DNA of 64,000 bases, from NCBI RefSeq assembly GCF_903645355.1, contig NZ_CAHJXR010000002.1:186001-250000 (forward strand). The letters run 5' to 3'. Origin of the DNA: Schaalia sp. Marseille-Q2122 (GTDB lineage: Bacteria; Actinomycetota; Actinomycetes; Actinomycetales; Actinomycetaceae). The position numbers were made by a program, and so were the translations under genes. The notes under the pieces were generated by a model, which did no database searches, was not told where the DNA came from, and saw nothing but the letters and a program-made list of their open reading frames with translations. Of this stretch, positions 1-9,036 are shown piece by piece. Numbering within the stretch: the first letter of the stretch is position 1; every line of letters begins with the position of its first letter.

Positions 1-273
1 CCCGATGGCCTGTTCGGCAGCGCGGTGCCCCATTGCTTCACGCAGGGCCACGAGGCCACCGCGCACGAGGACAATGGCGACAAGGATGAGGAGCCAATGC
101 GTGACATCACTGAGCGTGGCATGTCCGGTGACGACGGGGGAGACCGCCGCTGAAATGACGAGGGCTTGGGCGATGACCAGGGCGGCGGTGAGGAAACCTA
201 TGGCCGAGATGGCGATGATGTGCCGCCGGGCCGAGTGGGCATAGCGGAGCAATCGGGGATCAAAAGGACGCAC
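1..273 (-). CDS. cydD: Thiol reductant ABC exporter subunit CydD, N-terminal fragment
   Basis: The first 91 codons of a minus-strand gene that continues past the left edge. The product begins MRPFDPRLLRYAHSARR and goes into two hydrophobic segments separated by a short polar stretch, as expected for the first membrane helices of CydD. CydD is half of the CydDC exporter of glutathione/cysteine needed to assemble cytochrome bd. GTG at 273 is the only plausible start because an in-frame stop lies eight codons upstream; the ribosome site is weak. It follows cydB in the same direction but is separated from it by a strong hairpin terminator, so it probably has its own promoter or depends on readthrough. 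The family call rests on the conserved N-terminus and the cyd context; the ATPase half is not in the window. Confidence 0.82.
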   Translation of the reverse strand, partial: MRPFDPRLLRYAHSARRHIIAISAIGFLTAALVIAQALVISAAVSPVVTGHATLSDVTHWLLILVAIVLVRGGLVALREAMGHRAAEQAIG

Positions 274-336
274 CGTCCAATTGTGCCTGTTTTTTCACAG
301 GCATGCCTACACGTGTCATGGGGTGCGGGCGGAGAA

Positions 337-379
337 AACACGGGGGCGTGGCTGACAGTGTCAGCCACGCCCCCGTGTT
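337..379 (-). terminator. Rho-independent terminator after cydB
   Basis: A perfect 20-bp inverted repeat (337-356 with 360-379) closes on a 3-base loop. Read on the minus strand it is followed by TTTTCTCC. It sits just past the cydB stop and before cydD, so it should end most cydAB transcripts. Confidence 0.85.
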
Positions 380-396
380 GAGGTCTGATCGGAGGA

Positions 397-1524
397 TCAG
401 GCGTCGGTGCTGGTCAGGAAGTTGTGACCGAGGCGGATCTTCGTGGGAAGAAGACCGGCGTTGGTGTCAACATCGTTGACCGACACGCGGTGACGGAACA
501 CCCAGTAGGACCAGACGGTGTAGGCCAGGACGACGGGCACGAAGCACACGGCGACGACGGTCATCACGGTCAGGGTCGAGGAGGTGGAGGAGGCCTGCTC
601 AATGGTGAGCGAGTATGCCGGGTCGATGCTGGACTTCATGACGGCAGGAGCCATCGCGGAGAAGATCCAGGCAACGGCAGAGGCAATTGCCAGTGCCGAG
701 AAGGTGAAGGCCTTGCCCTCGGAGCGCATGGCCTTCTGAGAGAAGGCAGCCGAGGCGATGAGGGACAGAGCGGCGATCACGAGGGGGATCCACGCAAGGA
801 GGTTCTCGGAGTAGGCCAGCTGACCCCACAGGACCCACACGGCTGCCAAAACGGTGGCAACGATGGAGGCTGCGGGAGCAATGTCGTTGGAACGCTTGCG
901 GACGGCGCCCTCGGTCTTGAGAGCGAGGAACTGCGCGCCGTGGGCGAAGCAGATGGCGACAACAACCAGACCACCCACCAGGGTGAAGGGGGTCAGGAGG
1001 GAGAAGAAGCCGCCGGTGAGCTGGTGTGCAGCGTTGTTGAGGTTGGCGGCAACCTCAGCGGGTGCCACAACCTGGCCAGCACGGTCAACGACCTCGATCT
1101 GCATGCCCTGAACGAGGTTGGCGAAGGCAACACCAAGCAGCAGGGGCACGCCGTAGGCGGCGGCGGTGTGCATGGTGTCCCAGGTGGAACGCCACTTTGC
1201 GGTGGCGATCTTGGAACGCCATTCGAGGGCCGAGATACGCAGGATGAGCAGGACCAGGATCACGAAGAGAGCCAGGTACATGCCTGAGAACATGGTGGCG
1301 TACCATTCGGGGAATGCCGCGAAGGTTGCGCCGCCAGCGGTGAGCAGCCACACCTCATTGCCATCCCAGTGGGGGCCAATGGTGCGGGTTGCTTGGGTGC
1401 GTTCGCGGTCGTCCTTGGCGACGACGGGCAGGAGCATACCCACACCGAAGTCGAAGCCTTCAAGGACGAGGTAACCGGTCCACAGGACGGCGATGAGGAT
1501 GAACCACAGGATGCCCAGAGTCAT
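397..1524 (-). CDS. cydB: Cytochrome bd ubiquinol oxidase subunit II
   Basis: CydB is the second membrane subunit of cytochrome bd, which oxidises quinol and reduces oxygen to water with high affinity. The 375-residue product opens with the typical helix and LEGFDFGVGML motif, keeps the GNEVWL segment near residue 55, and contains about eight to nine hydrophobic helices. Its length is normal for the family. It starts 17 bases after the cydA stop, so the two are co-transcribed and probably translationally coupled; a strong hairpin follows. With cydA upstream and cydD downstream this is the usual actinobacterial cydAB(DC) order. Nothing unusual was seen. Confidence 0.95.
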   Translation of the reverse strand: MTLGILWFILIAVLWTGYLVLEGFDFGVGMLLPVVAKDDRERTQATRTIGPHWDGNEVWLLTAGGATFAAFPEWYATMFSGMYLALFVILVLLILRISALEWRSKIATAKWRSTWDTMHTAAAYGVPLLLGVAFANLVQGMQIEVVDRAGQVVAPAEVAANLNNAAHQLTGGFFSLLTPFTLVGGLVVVAICFAHGAQFLALKTEGAVRKRSNDIAPAASIVATVLAAVWVLWGQLAYSENLLAWIPLVIAALSLIASAAFSQKAMRSEGKAFTFSALAIASAVAWIFSAMAPAVMKSSIDPAYSLTIEQASSTSSTLTVMTVVAVCFVPVVLAYTVWSYWVFRHRVSVNDVDTNAGLLPTKIRLGHNFLTSTDA

Positions 1525-1541
1525 CAGAGTGTCTCCTTCTC

Positions 1542-3089
1542 TCAGTAGCCAAAGGTGAGAGCGCCGCCCTTGGCGGAGTCATCACCCTTGTTATCGGTGG
1601 ACACGTGAATACCCTCAAGTGCGTAGCGCTTGATGAGCTTGAACCAGATCACGCCCAGGATGCCGTAGAGGACGGTGAAGGCGATCATCGTGAAGAGGAT
1701 CTGCCAGGCGGGGACGTGGGTGGAGACAGCAATGTCGGTCATCATCAGGACCGATGCGACGGGGTCGCCATTGGCCAGGGCGTTGAGGTTAGGGTGAACA
1801 ACCCAGGGCTGGCGGCCCATTTCGGTGAAGATCCAGCCGAAGGAGGCGGCAACGAAGGGCATCGGGATGGTGAGGATGGCGAACTTGCCGAGCAGCGACG
1901 AGGTCGGTACCGCGCCCTTACGCATTGCCCACAGGGCCCAGACGGCCAGCAGTGCGGAGAAGCCTCCGAAACCGATCATCAGGCGGAAGGACCAGAAGGT
2001 CGCCATCTGCGGGGGACGGAAGTCGTACTTGGAGGCGTCACCGTAGGTGTTGACGAAGTCCTCGTTGCTGTTGAGCAGTTCGACCATGCGTGCCTGCTCG
2101 TCAGCGACACCGGCGACGGTGGCGTTGAAGTCATCGTGGGACATGAAGGCGGCAACGCCGGGGATCTGGATGAACTTGGTGGGCTCGTAGGAACCGTCCA
2201 GGGGGCATTCGCCGAACTGAGCGACGGTGAAGGCTGCGCCTGCAGTGTCGACGCAGATACCTTCAGCGGCAGCCATCTTCATGGGCTGGATCTCAACGAG
2301 TTCCTGGCCCTGGAAGTGGCCGGTGCCTGCGGTGCCCAGGCCGCCGATGATGGTGGCAATGAGGCCGAACTTGGCGAGGGGACGCCAGATTTCGCGGGCT
2401 TCCTTCATGCCAGCTTCGCCGCCTTCCCGGGCTGCGCGGGTCATCCACCAGATAGCCAGGCCGGCAACGAAGGTGCCTGCCACCATCCATGCGGAGGTGA
2501 TGACGTGGGTGAACTCCCAGAAGAGGACGGGGTTGAGGACAACCTGGAGGAAGCCGTTGACGCCATCAAGTTCGGCGCGGCCGGTCTCAGGGTTGAAGAC
2601 AGCGCCGACAGGGTGCTGCATCCAGGAGTTGGCGCCGAGGATCCAGAGTGCGGAAACGGAGGTGCCAATGGCGACGAGCCAGATGGAAGCCAGGTGCATG
2701 GCCTTGGGCAGGCGACCCCAACCGAAGATCCACAGGCCCAGGAAGGTGGACTCAAGGAAGAAGGCCAGGAGGGCTTCGACGGCCAGGGGGGCGCCGAAGA
2801 TGTCGCCAACGAAGCGGGAGTATTCGGACCAGTTCATGCCGAACTGGAACTCCTGCACGATACCGGTGGCAACGCCGAGTGCGAAGTTAATAAGGAGCAA
2901 CTTGCCAAAGAAGCGGGTTGCTTGGAGCCATTCTTGCTTGCCGGTCTTATGCCAGATGGTTTGCATGATCGCAACCAGCAGCGACAAGCCGATGGTCAGT
3001 GGGACGAGGATAAAGTGGTAGACGGTGGTGATACCGAACTGCCAACGCCCCAGCGTCAGCGCATCAAGCGCTGCCGGAACGAGTTCCAT
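1542..3089 (-). CDS. cydA: Cytochrome bd ubiquinol oxidase subunit I
   Basis: CydA carries the three haems and the quinol site of the bd oxidase in the cytoplasmic membrane. The 515-residue protein shows the N-terminal RWQFGITTVYHFILVPLTIG segment with a candidate haem-ligand histidine (H25), the Q-loop sequence GQELVEIQPMKMAAAEG, and the GRQPW signature near the C-terminal third. The Q-loop looks like the short form common in Gram-positives. It is the first gene of the cydA-cydB unit and is divergent from rne. A 13-bp palindrome about 70 bases upstream is a candidate operator. Together with cydB it gives the organism a respiratory branch suited to low oxygen. Confidence 0.96.
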   Translation of the reverse strand: MELVPAALDALTLGRWQFGITTVYHFILVPLTIGLSLLVAIMQTIWHKTGKQEWLQATRFFGKLLLINFALGVATGIVQEFQFGMNWSEYSRFVGDIFGAPLAVEALLAFFLESTFLGLWIFGWGRLPKAMHLASIWLVAIGTSVSALWILGANSWMQHPVGAVFNPETGRAELDGVNGFLQVVLNPVLFWEFTHVITSAWMVAGTFVAGLAIWWMTRAAREGGEAGMKEAREIWRPLAKFGLIATIIGGLGTAGTGHFQGQELVEIQPMKMAAAEGICVDTAGAAFTVAQFGECPLDGSYEPTKFIQIPGVAAFMSHDDFNATVAGVADEQARMVELLNSNEDFVNTYGDASKYDFRPPQMATFWSFRLMIGFGGFSALLAVWALWAMRKGAVPTSSLLGKFAILTIPMPFVAASFGWIFTEMGRQPWVVHPNLNALANGDPVASVLMMTDIAVSTHVPAWQILFTMIAFTVLYGILGVIWFKLIKRYALEGIHVSTDNKGDDSAKGGALTFGY

Positions 3090-3658
3090 GTGCTCGCCTT
3101 TCCGGATGATGGGTGGACAAGGACAACGCCAGGGGACAGAGGGGATCTATCATCCTGACATCTTGTCAAGAAGCCTAGTCCAAAGTCCTATCCGGAGAAC
3201 AGTTAATAGGGCGGGTCTTTCTGATTTCGTGACATACTTGCGCGCGCGTGTCAGGTTGCTCTCTTTTTTCTTGAGAAAACGCGCAATTCTGTCATCTGCG
3301 CACGAAGCGGCATCCGCGAATCGAGGCGGGAGCGGTGGGCACGAGGCAGGGGTTTTCGCGGCCGTGCGGTGGTGCGCTGATGGGGGTGGACGAGGGCGGC
3401 GCGGCGGGCGCCTCGATCTTCTCAGTCGCCGATGTGCCTGTGCACTTTCTGGGCAACCTGTGGAAGAATAGGGGATTAAGAACGGCCGCTGTGGACACAC
3501 CTCCGCAGCCACGGTGCGACGTCGAGAATCCAGTGATTATTGTCCTGACTCCCGTCACCGTCACGCTTAAGGCGTGCGCCGCATGGACTTCCGCCCCGTA
3601 ACGGGGGCGAGCACAACCGGAGAGGTTGGGTGTGCGACCCCTCTATATTTGGAGAACC
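3090..3658. other. Divergent intergenic region between cydA and rne
   Basis: About 570 bases with no credible gene: the open frames lack ribosome sites and resemble no family. The left part must hold the cydA promoter (see the palindrome at 3156) and the right part the rne promoter and 5' leader, which ends in a GGAG site before the GTG at 3659. Confidence 0.6.
3156..3168. promoter_or_regulatory. Palindrome upstream of cydA, candidate operator or -35 region
   Basis: TGACATCTTGTCA is a perfect inverted repeat with a 3-base centre, 67 bases before the cydA start. On the minus strand it includes TTGACA, a consensus -35 hexamer, but no clear -10 follows at the right spacing. A redox or oxygen regulator site is possible; it does not match the Rex consensus. 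Low certainty. Confidence 0.3.
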
Positions 3659-6508
3659 GTGACCACCCCGCACGACACCCAGGACTTCCTGGGCACCCCG
3701 GCAGCTTCACTGCTGTTCCAAGCGCCCACGTTCCAGGAACCCACCTTTCAAGCTGCTCCCGCGTTCATTCCCGCAGCGGAGCGCCCCTCCTACGCAGACG
3801 AGGATGCCGATGAGGCTCCCGCACGCAAGCAGCGTACCCGCGCCCGCAAGGTGAAGGAGCCGAAGGAGGCTCCCTCCGACACGGCTGAAGAAAAGCCCGA
3901 GGACGAAGCCCCGAAGCGGGTGCGCAAGACCCGCAAGTCTCGCCGCAGCGCTGACGAAGACACGCCTGTTGAGGCTGCCGCTGAGGACACTGCATCAGAG
4001 GAGCCTACCGCCACTGACGAGGCTGAGGAGGAAGCGGAGGGCACGAGCCGTCGTCGTCGTCGCCGTCGCACCCGCACTACCGCTGAAGAGGCTGAAGCCA
4101 GTGATGAGGTCAAGGCCCTCAAGGGCTCAACCCGTCTGGAGGCCAAGAAGCAGCGACGCCGGGAGGGCCGTAAGGAAGGCCGCCGCCGCCACGTCATCAC
4201 GGAATCTGAATTCCTTGCACGCCGCGAGTCCGTCAACCGCAAGATGGTCATCCGCCACCGCGACGGCCTCGATCAGATTGCGATTATCGAAGACGACCTG
4301 CTGGTTGAGCACTATGTCGCTCGCCGCACCCAGCAGTCGATGGTGGGCAATATCTACCTTGGCCGCGTCCAGAACGTCCTGCCCTCCATGGAAGCAGCTT
4401 TCGTGGATATCGGTCGCGGACGTAACGCCGTCCTCTACGCCGGTGAAGTCAACTGGGATGCTGTCGGCCTGGAGGGCCGCCCGCGTCGCATTGAGTCGGC
4501 ACTGAATTCAGGGGATTCCGTCCTCGTTCAGGTGACTAAGGACCCTATTGGACATAAGGGCGCGCGCCTGACCAGCCAGATCACCCTGGCCGGCCGCTAT
4601 CTGGTGCTCATTCCCGGCGGCTCGATGATGGGGATTTCCCGCAAACTGCCCGACACTGAGCGCACTCGCCTGAAGAAGATCCTCAAGAAGGTCGTCCCCT
4701 CCGGTAGCGGCGTCATTGTCCGCACCGCTGCGGAAGGCGCCACCGAGGAGCAGTTGAATGATGATGTCGCGCGCCTGGTGAAACAGTGGTCGGACATTGA
4801 GAAGAAGCAGAATTCCTCGAAGTCTGCCCCCGTCCTGCTGCGCGGTGAGCCTGAGCTGGCCGTGCGTGTGGTGCGTGACATCTTCAATGAGGACTTCACC
4901 TCCCTGGTGATCGAAGGCCGCGACACCTACCACACCATTAAGGAATACGTTGACGAGCTTTCCCCTGAGCTCTCCAGTCGTGTGGAACAGTGGGTCGGTA
5001 CCGAGGACGTGTTCGCCGCGCATCGTGTGGATGAGCAACTCGCCAAGGGGATGGACCGTAAGGTCTGGCTGCCTTCGGGCGGCACCCTGGTGATCGACCG
5101 CACTGAGGCGATGACGGTTATTGACGTCAACACCGGTAAGTTCATTGGTGCTGGCGGCACCCTGGAAGAGACCGTGACGCGCAATAACCTTGAAGCAGCC
5201 GAAGAGATCGTCCGCCAGCTGCGCCTGCGCGACATTGGTGGCATCGTCATTATCGACTTCGTCGACATGGTGCTTGAGCAAAACCGCGACCTGGTGTTGC
5301 GACGCCTGGTGGAGTGCTTGGGCCGTGACCGCACGCGCCACCAGGTCACGGAGATTACCTCCCTGGGCTTGGTGCAGATGACGCGTAAGCGTGTGGGCGA
5401 GGGCCTCGTCGAAGCCTTCTCCACGACCTGCTCGACCTGCGAAGGTAAGGGTTTCATCGTCCACCACGACCCGGTGGAGCATCAGGTGCCCGGCGAACCC
5501 ACCCCCAAGCAGCGTAAGAAGAAGGCCCAGGCTGAGGAACCGCGTCGCCTCGAAGAGGACAGTGCGACCCGTGAGCGTGCCCGTGAGGCCCTGAGTGCGA
5601 TTCATGCCGCCGCTTCCGGCGCGAAGGACGAGGCTCCCGCCGACGAGGCTGACTCCGCCACTGATCGTCCAGGCGTGGAGGGAGCGGAGAATGAGCCCGC
5701 AGCTCCTGCCGAGATAAAGGGCCGTGGCCGTAGGGCTAAGGCGAAGGCGGACGCTCCTCAAGCTGAGTCTCCTCAGGCTGACGCTCCGAAGGCCGCAGTG
5801 GACCTCGAGAACGAGGCGAGTGCGGCCGGTGCTGACGAGGCCGCTCACGCAGCGGCCACCAAGGGCGCCGAGAAGGGCACTAAGAAGGCAGGAAAGACCA
5901 CCCGCAGGGCCGCCGACAAGGCTGCCGTGAAGGCCGCTGATCAAACGGTGGAGGACGCGGCTGGTGATCCGGCACCCTCTGCTGAGGCTCCCGCATCCCC
6001 TCGCGCGAAGAAGTCCGCAGCTCGTGAGGCCGCCCCCAAGGCTGGGGCATCCACGGGTACTCCCGCACGAGGCTCGCGCCGTCGCCGCGTCGTCAGCACC
6101 GACGTTGTCGAGCCTCAACGCAGCGCCGCCCACTCCCTCATTGAGCTGCCCGCCCCGGTGCAGCGCGTTGAGGAAAGCCCGGCTCCTGTTGAGCGTCCCT
6201 TGACGGTGGATGCCATTGAGCTGCCCCAGCGTGGGGAGGAAGCTTCGGCTCAGCCTCCTGCACGGAAGCGCCGCCGCGCTGTGAGCACGGATGTTGTGGA
6301 CCCGGGCCTCGGGGGTGCCCAGCCTGCTCAGACACCTTCCGCTGCGCAGGAGAAGCCTGCGCGTAGCTCGCGAACCCGCGCGAACTTTCGTCGCACTACC
6401 ACTGTCGAGGAAGCGCCTGCACCCGCTCAGGCCGTTGAGGAGGGCGTGACCCGCGCTCCGAAGCGCCGCCGCCGAGTGGTCTCCACGGGCGTTATCGACG
6501 CCGGGTAG
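3659..6508 (+). CDS. rne: Ribonuclease E/G family endoribonuclease
   Basis: RNase E/G cleaves single-stranded RNA and is central to mRNA decay and rRNA/tRNA processing. From GTG 3659 the product has 949 residues: a disordered Lys/Arg/Glu-rich N-terminal arm (about 1-190), an S1-type RNA-binding segment (VGNIYLGRVQNVLPSMEAAF), the RNase E/G core with VIDVNTGKF and GGIVIIDFVDM (metal-binding aspartates), a CSTC zinc-link motif, then a 330-residue Ala/Glu/Lys tail. GTG 3659 has GGAG six bases upstream; the longer TTG start at 3626 is less likely. The core flanked by disordered arms is typical of actinobacteria. The tail ends in three copies of an Arg-rich VST(D/G)V(V/I) motif (see findings). Confidence 0.93.
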   Translation: MTTPHDTQDFLGTPAASLLFQAPTFQEPTFQAAPAFIPAAERPSYADEDADEAPARKQRTRARKVKEPKEAPSDTAEEKPEDEAPKRVRKTRKSRRSADEDTPVEAAAEDTASEEPTATDEAEEEAEGTSRRRRRRRTRTTAEEAEASDEVKALKGSTRLEAKKQRRREGRKEGRRRHVITESEFLARRESVNRKMVIRHRDGLDQIAIIEDDLLVEHYVARRTQQSMVGNIYLGRVQNVLPSMEAAFVDIGRGRNAVLYAGEVNWDAVGLEGRPRRIESALNSGDSVLVQVTKDPIGHKGARLTSQITLAGRYLVLIPGGSMMGISRKLPDTERTRLKKILKKVVPSGSGVIVRTAAEGATEEQLNDDVARLVKQWSDIEKKQNSSKSAPVLLRGEPELAVRVVRDIFNEDFTSLVIEGRDTYHTIKEYVDELSPELSSRVEQWVGTEDVFAAHRVDEQLAKGMDRKVWLPSGGTLVIDRTEAMTVIDVNTGKFIGAGGTLEETVTRNNLEAAEEIVRQLRLRDIGGIVIIDFVDMVLEQNRDLVLRRLVECLGRDRTRHQVTEITSLGLVQMTRKRVGEGLVEAFSTTCSTCEGKGFIVHHDPVEHQVPGEPTPKQRKKKAQAEEPRRLEEDSATRERAREALSAIHAAASGAKDEAPADEADSATDRPGVEGAENEPAAPAEIKGRGRRAKAKADAPQAESPQADAPKAAVDLENEASAAGADEAAHAAATKGAEKGTKKAGKTTRRAADKAAVKAADQTVEDAAGDPAPSAEAPASPRAKKSAAREAAPKAGASTGTPARGSRRRRVVSTDVVEPQRSAAHSLIELPAPVQRVEESPAPVERPLTVDAIELPQRGEEASAQPPARKRRRAVSTDVVDPGLGGAQPAQTPSAAQEKPARSSRTRANFRRTTTVEEAPAPAQAVEEGVTRAPKRRRRVVSTGVIDAG

Positions 6509-6689
6509 CATCCGGTGAGGGACACTCTGCTGGGATGGTCTACCTTTTCCGGCGGCGTGTCTCGTAAACGGTGGGGGCGTGGAAGATCACACGCATTTCA
6601 CCCCTGGATAACCCCCTTCGGCTTGCCTGGCATGGGGGATATCCGCTAGATTTGATCGTCGGCGCACACAGGCGCCAACAGGATTCGTT

Positions 6690-6722
6690 GTTCCATTGAG
6701 GGCCCCACGGGCTCATGGAATA
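6690..6722 (+). promoter_or_regulatory. Possible leader hairpin upstream of rplU
   Basis: In the 240-base gap between rne and rplU the stretch TTCCATTGAG pairs with CTCATGGAA around a GC-rich loop, about 30 bases before the rplU start. Ribosomal-protein leaders often carry autoregulatory hairpins, but this one matches no motif I can name. Confidence 0.25.
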
Positions 6723-6750
6723 ACCTCCTGCTCCGAACGTATGAACAGAG

Positions 6751-7071
6751 ATGAGCTTTAACGTGGTCTACGCGATCGTCAAGGCCGGCGGCCGACAGGA
6801 AAAGGTGTCCGTCGGTGACGTCGTCGTCGTCGACAAGCTGGCAGAAGAAATTGGTGCCAGCATCGAACTCCAGCCCCTGATGCTGGTTGATGGCGATGCC
6901 GTCACCGTTGACAAGGCTGGCCTGGAGAAGGTCACCGTCAAGGCTGAGGTCATCGACTCCGCCAAGGGTCCCAAGATCTCCATCATCAAGTACAAGAACA
7001 AGTCGGGCTACCGCAAGCGCCAGGGCCACCGTCAGAAGATGTCGGTCGTCAAGATCACCTCGATCGCCTGA
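6751..7071 (+). CDS. rplU: 50S ribosomal protein L21
   Basis: L21 is a 23S rRNA-binding protein of the large subunit. The 106-residue product has the family opening VVYAIVKAGGRQEKVSVGD and ends with the Lys-rich GYRKRQGHRQ segment. ATG 6751 gives MSFNVVYAIV; GTG 6763 would give the more usual VVYAIV start. Both lie within 12 bases and neither has a strong ribosome site, so the exact start is open. It lies 37 bases upstream of rpmA in the normal rplU-rpmA-obgE order. Confidence 0.96.
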   Translation: MSFNVVYAIVKAGGRQEKVSVGDVVVVDKLAEEIGASIELQPLMLVDGDAVTVDKAGLEKVTVKAEVIDSAKGPKISIIKYKNKSGYRKRQGHRQKMSVVKITSIA

Positions 7072-7108
7072 GCCTCACACCCGTTCGAGATAGAAAGAGT
7101 CATTCAGC

Positions 7109-7369
7109 ATGGCACATAAGAAGGGCCTCGGCTCCTCCCGCAACGGCCGCGACTCGAACGCCCAGCGTCTGGGTGTGAAGCGTTTCGCTGGCCAGGTCGT
7201 CAACGCAGGTGAAATCCTCGTCCGTCAGCGTGGCACCCACTTCCACCCCGGTGATGGTGTGGGCCGCGGTAAGGATGACACCCTCTTCGCACTGCGCGCC
7301 GGTGCCGTCGAGTTCGGCACCCGTCGCGACCGCAAGGTCGTCAACATCGTTGAGCCGGTTCAGGCCTGA
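7109..7369 (+). CDS. rpmA: 50S ribosomal protein L27
   Basis: L27 sits near the peptidyl-transferase centre. The 86-residue product begins [16 protein letters not shown] and contains the conserved [10 protein letters not shown] segment. The N-terminus begins directly with MAHKKG, without the cleavable extension found in Firmicutes and relatives. An AGAAAGAG ribosome site lies just upstream. It is co-directional with rplU, and a hairpin terminator follows the stop. Confidence 0.97.
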   Translation: MAHKKGLGSSRNGRDSNAQRLGVKRFAGQVVNAGEILVRQRGTHFHPGDGVGRGKDDTLFALRAGAVEFGTRRDRKVVNIVEPVQA

Positions 7370-7384
7370 GCCTGACCGCTTAAG

Positions 7385-7423
7385 AGGTGGCGTTCGGCAA
7401 TCTGCCGGACGCCACTTCCTTTT
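7385..7423 (+). terminator. Terminator between rpmA and obgE
   Basis: A GC-rich stem (about 15 bp with G-T pairs, 7385-7399 with 7403-7417, ATC loop) runs into TTCCTTTT. It separates the ribosomal-protein pair from obgE, so obgE expression needs readthrough or a promoter in the remaining 70 bases. Confidence 0.8.
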
Positions 7424-7495
7424 AAAACCGGCTAGTAGCATTTCCCCTGCCAGCGCAGGCCCCGACCCAAGAGCAGTCCCCCCGAGGAGGACCCC

Positions 7496-9016
7496 ATGCC
7501 ACACTTCGTTGACCGAGTGACATTGCATGCCGCAGGCGGTAATGGCGGACATGGCGTCGCCTCCGTGCGCCGCGAAAAATTCAAGCCCCTGGGCGGGCCC
7601 GACGGCGGTGACGGCGGTAACGGCGGCTCTGTCATCCTTGAGGTTGACCCCAATGTCACCACGCTGCTCACCTATCACCGCAGCCCCCACCAGCGTGCGA
7701 GCAACGGCACGCAAGGCATGGGTGACTTCCGTCAGGGCCGCAACGGCAAGGACATTATCCTGCCCGTTCCAGATGGCACCGTGGTCAAGGACACCAGCGG
7801 TGAACTGCTTGCGGACCTCACGGGCGCTGGAACCCGCTTCATTGTCGCCCAGGGCGGACGCGGCGGCCTTGGCAATGCCGCCCTCGCATCCAAAGCCCGA
7901 AAAGCCCCCGGTTTCGCGCTGCTGGGTGAACCGGGCGAAGAACGAGACGTCGTCCTTGAACTCAAGTCTGTTGCTGACGTCGCCCTCGTGGGATACCCGT
8001 CTGCTGGAAAATCTTCGATGATCGCCGCAATGTCGGCCGCGCGTCCCAAGATTGCTGACTATCCTTTCACGACGCTCATTCCGAACCTGGGTGTTGTGCA
8101 GGCAGGCGACACGCGCTATACCATTGCCGACGTGCCTGGCCTCATCCCCGGCGCCGCACAGGGCAAGGGTTTGGGCCTGGACTTCCTGCGCCACATTGAA
8201 CGCTGCGCGGTCATCGTTCACATTCTTGACACGGCCACCTACGAGGCCGACCGCGACCCACTCTCCGATCTGCGCACCATTGAGGCCGAGCTTGCCGCCT
8301 ACGAAGGTGACCTGGGTGAGGTCGACGGCTACATTCCCCTCATGGAACGTCCCCGCGTCATCGTCCTCAACAAGATTGACGTGCCTGACGGGCGTGAACT
8401 GGCTGAGTTCATGCAAGAAGAACTCACCGAGTTTGGCTGGCCCATCCACATGGTCTCCGCCGTCTCACACGAGGGCCTGAAGGAACTGTCCTTCACCCTG
8501 GCCCGCATGGTCGAGGAACACCGTGCGAGCCTGCCTGCCGTGGAGCGCACCCGCCAGATTATTCGCCCCAAGGCTGTGGGATCACGTCAAGAGATCACCG
8601 TCACCCGTTACGAGCAAGACGGCGAACCCCTGTTCCAGGTTCGCGGTGAGAAGCCCGAACGCTGGGTGAAGCAAACCGACTTCACCAATGATGAAGCGAT
8701 TGGCTACCTCGCTGACCGCCTGGCTGCTGCAGGTGTGGAGGATGAGCTAATGAAGGCGGGTGCTGTCGCAGGCGATGCCGTGGTCATTGGCGATATTGAA
8801 TCCGGCGTGCTCTTCGACTTTGAACCCACGCTGTCCACCGGCCCCGAGCTGCTTGGCCAGCGCGGCTCTGACCTGCGTATCGACCAGTCTGCGCGCCCCA
8901 CCCGCAAGGCGCGCAAGGAACGCTACCACGACGCTATGGACGCCAAGGCAGCGGCTCGTGATGAGCTCTGGACCGAACGCTCCGCTGGCGTGTGGACTGA
9001 CCCCTCCGATAGCTGA
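7496..9016 (+). CDS. obgE: GTPase Obg/CgtA
   Basis: Obg is an essential GTPase that acts in 50S assembly and stress signalling. The 506-residue protein shows the glycine-rich Obg fold (residues 1-155, e.g. [10 protein letters not shown]), a G domain with GYPSAGKSS (G1), DVPGLIPGA (G3) and NKID (G4), and a C-terminal OCT domain from about residue 345. The last 60 residues are a charged tail typical of actinobacterial Obg. A GAGGAGG ribosome site precedes the ATG. It heads the obgE-proB-proA-nadD series, with only 20 bases before proB. Confidence 0.96.
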   Translation: MPHFVDRVTLHAAGGNGGHGVASVRREKFKPLGGPDGGDGGNGGSVILEVDPNVTTLLTYHRSPHQRASNGTQGMGDFRQGRNGKDIILPVPDGTVVKDTSGELLADLTGAGTRFIVAQGGRGGLGNAALASKARKAPGFALLGEPGEERDVVLELKSVADVALVGYPSAGKSSMIAAMSAARPKIADYPFTTLIPNLGVVQAGDTRYTIADVPGLIPGAAQGKGLGLDFLRHIERCAVIVHILDTATYEADRDPLSDLRTIEAELAAYEGDLGEVDGYIPLMERPRVIVLNKIDVPDGRELAEFMQEELTEFGWPIHMVSAVSHEGLKELSFTLARMVEEHRASLPAVERTRQIIRPKAVGSRQEITVTRYEQDGEPLFQVRGEKPERWVKQTDFTNDEAIGYLADRLAAAGVEDELMKAGAVAGDAVVIGDIESGVLFDFEPTLSTGPELLGQRGSDLRIDQSARPTRKARKERYHDAMDAKAAARDELWTERSAGVWTDPSDS

Positions 9017-9036
9017 AAGTAGTAGAGGACACACAG

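Noticed and set aside
1605-3158. A 517-codon plus-strand frame opposite cydA
   Set aside because: It mirrors a well-supported cydA in a GC-rich genome; its product is low-complexity Gly/Asp/Glu-rich and has no ribosome site or family motif.
3156-3168. The cydA palindrome as a Rex operator
   Set aside because: Rex sites follow TTGTGAAnnnnTTCACAA; this dyad does not match.
4508-6511. A 667-codon minus-strand frame opposite rne
   Set aside because: Made of the complement of the rne core and its repetitive tail; Arg/Gly/Leu-rich with no motif.
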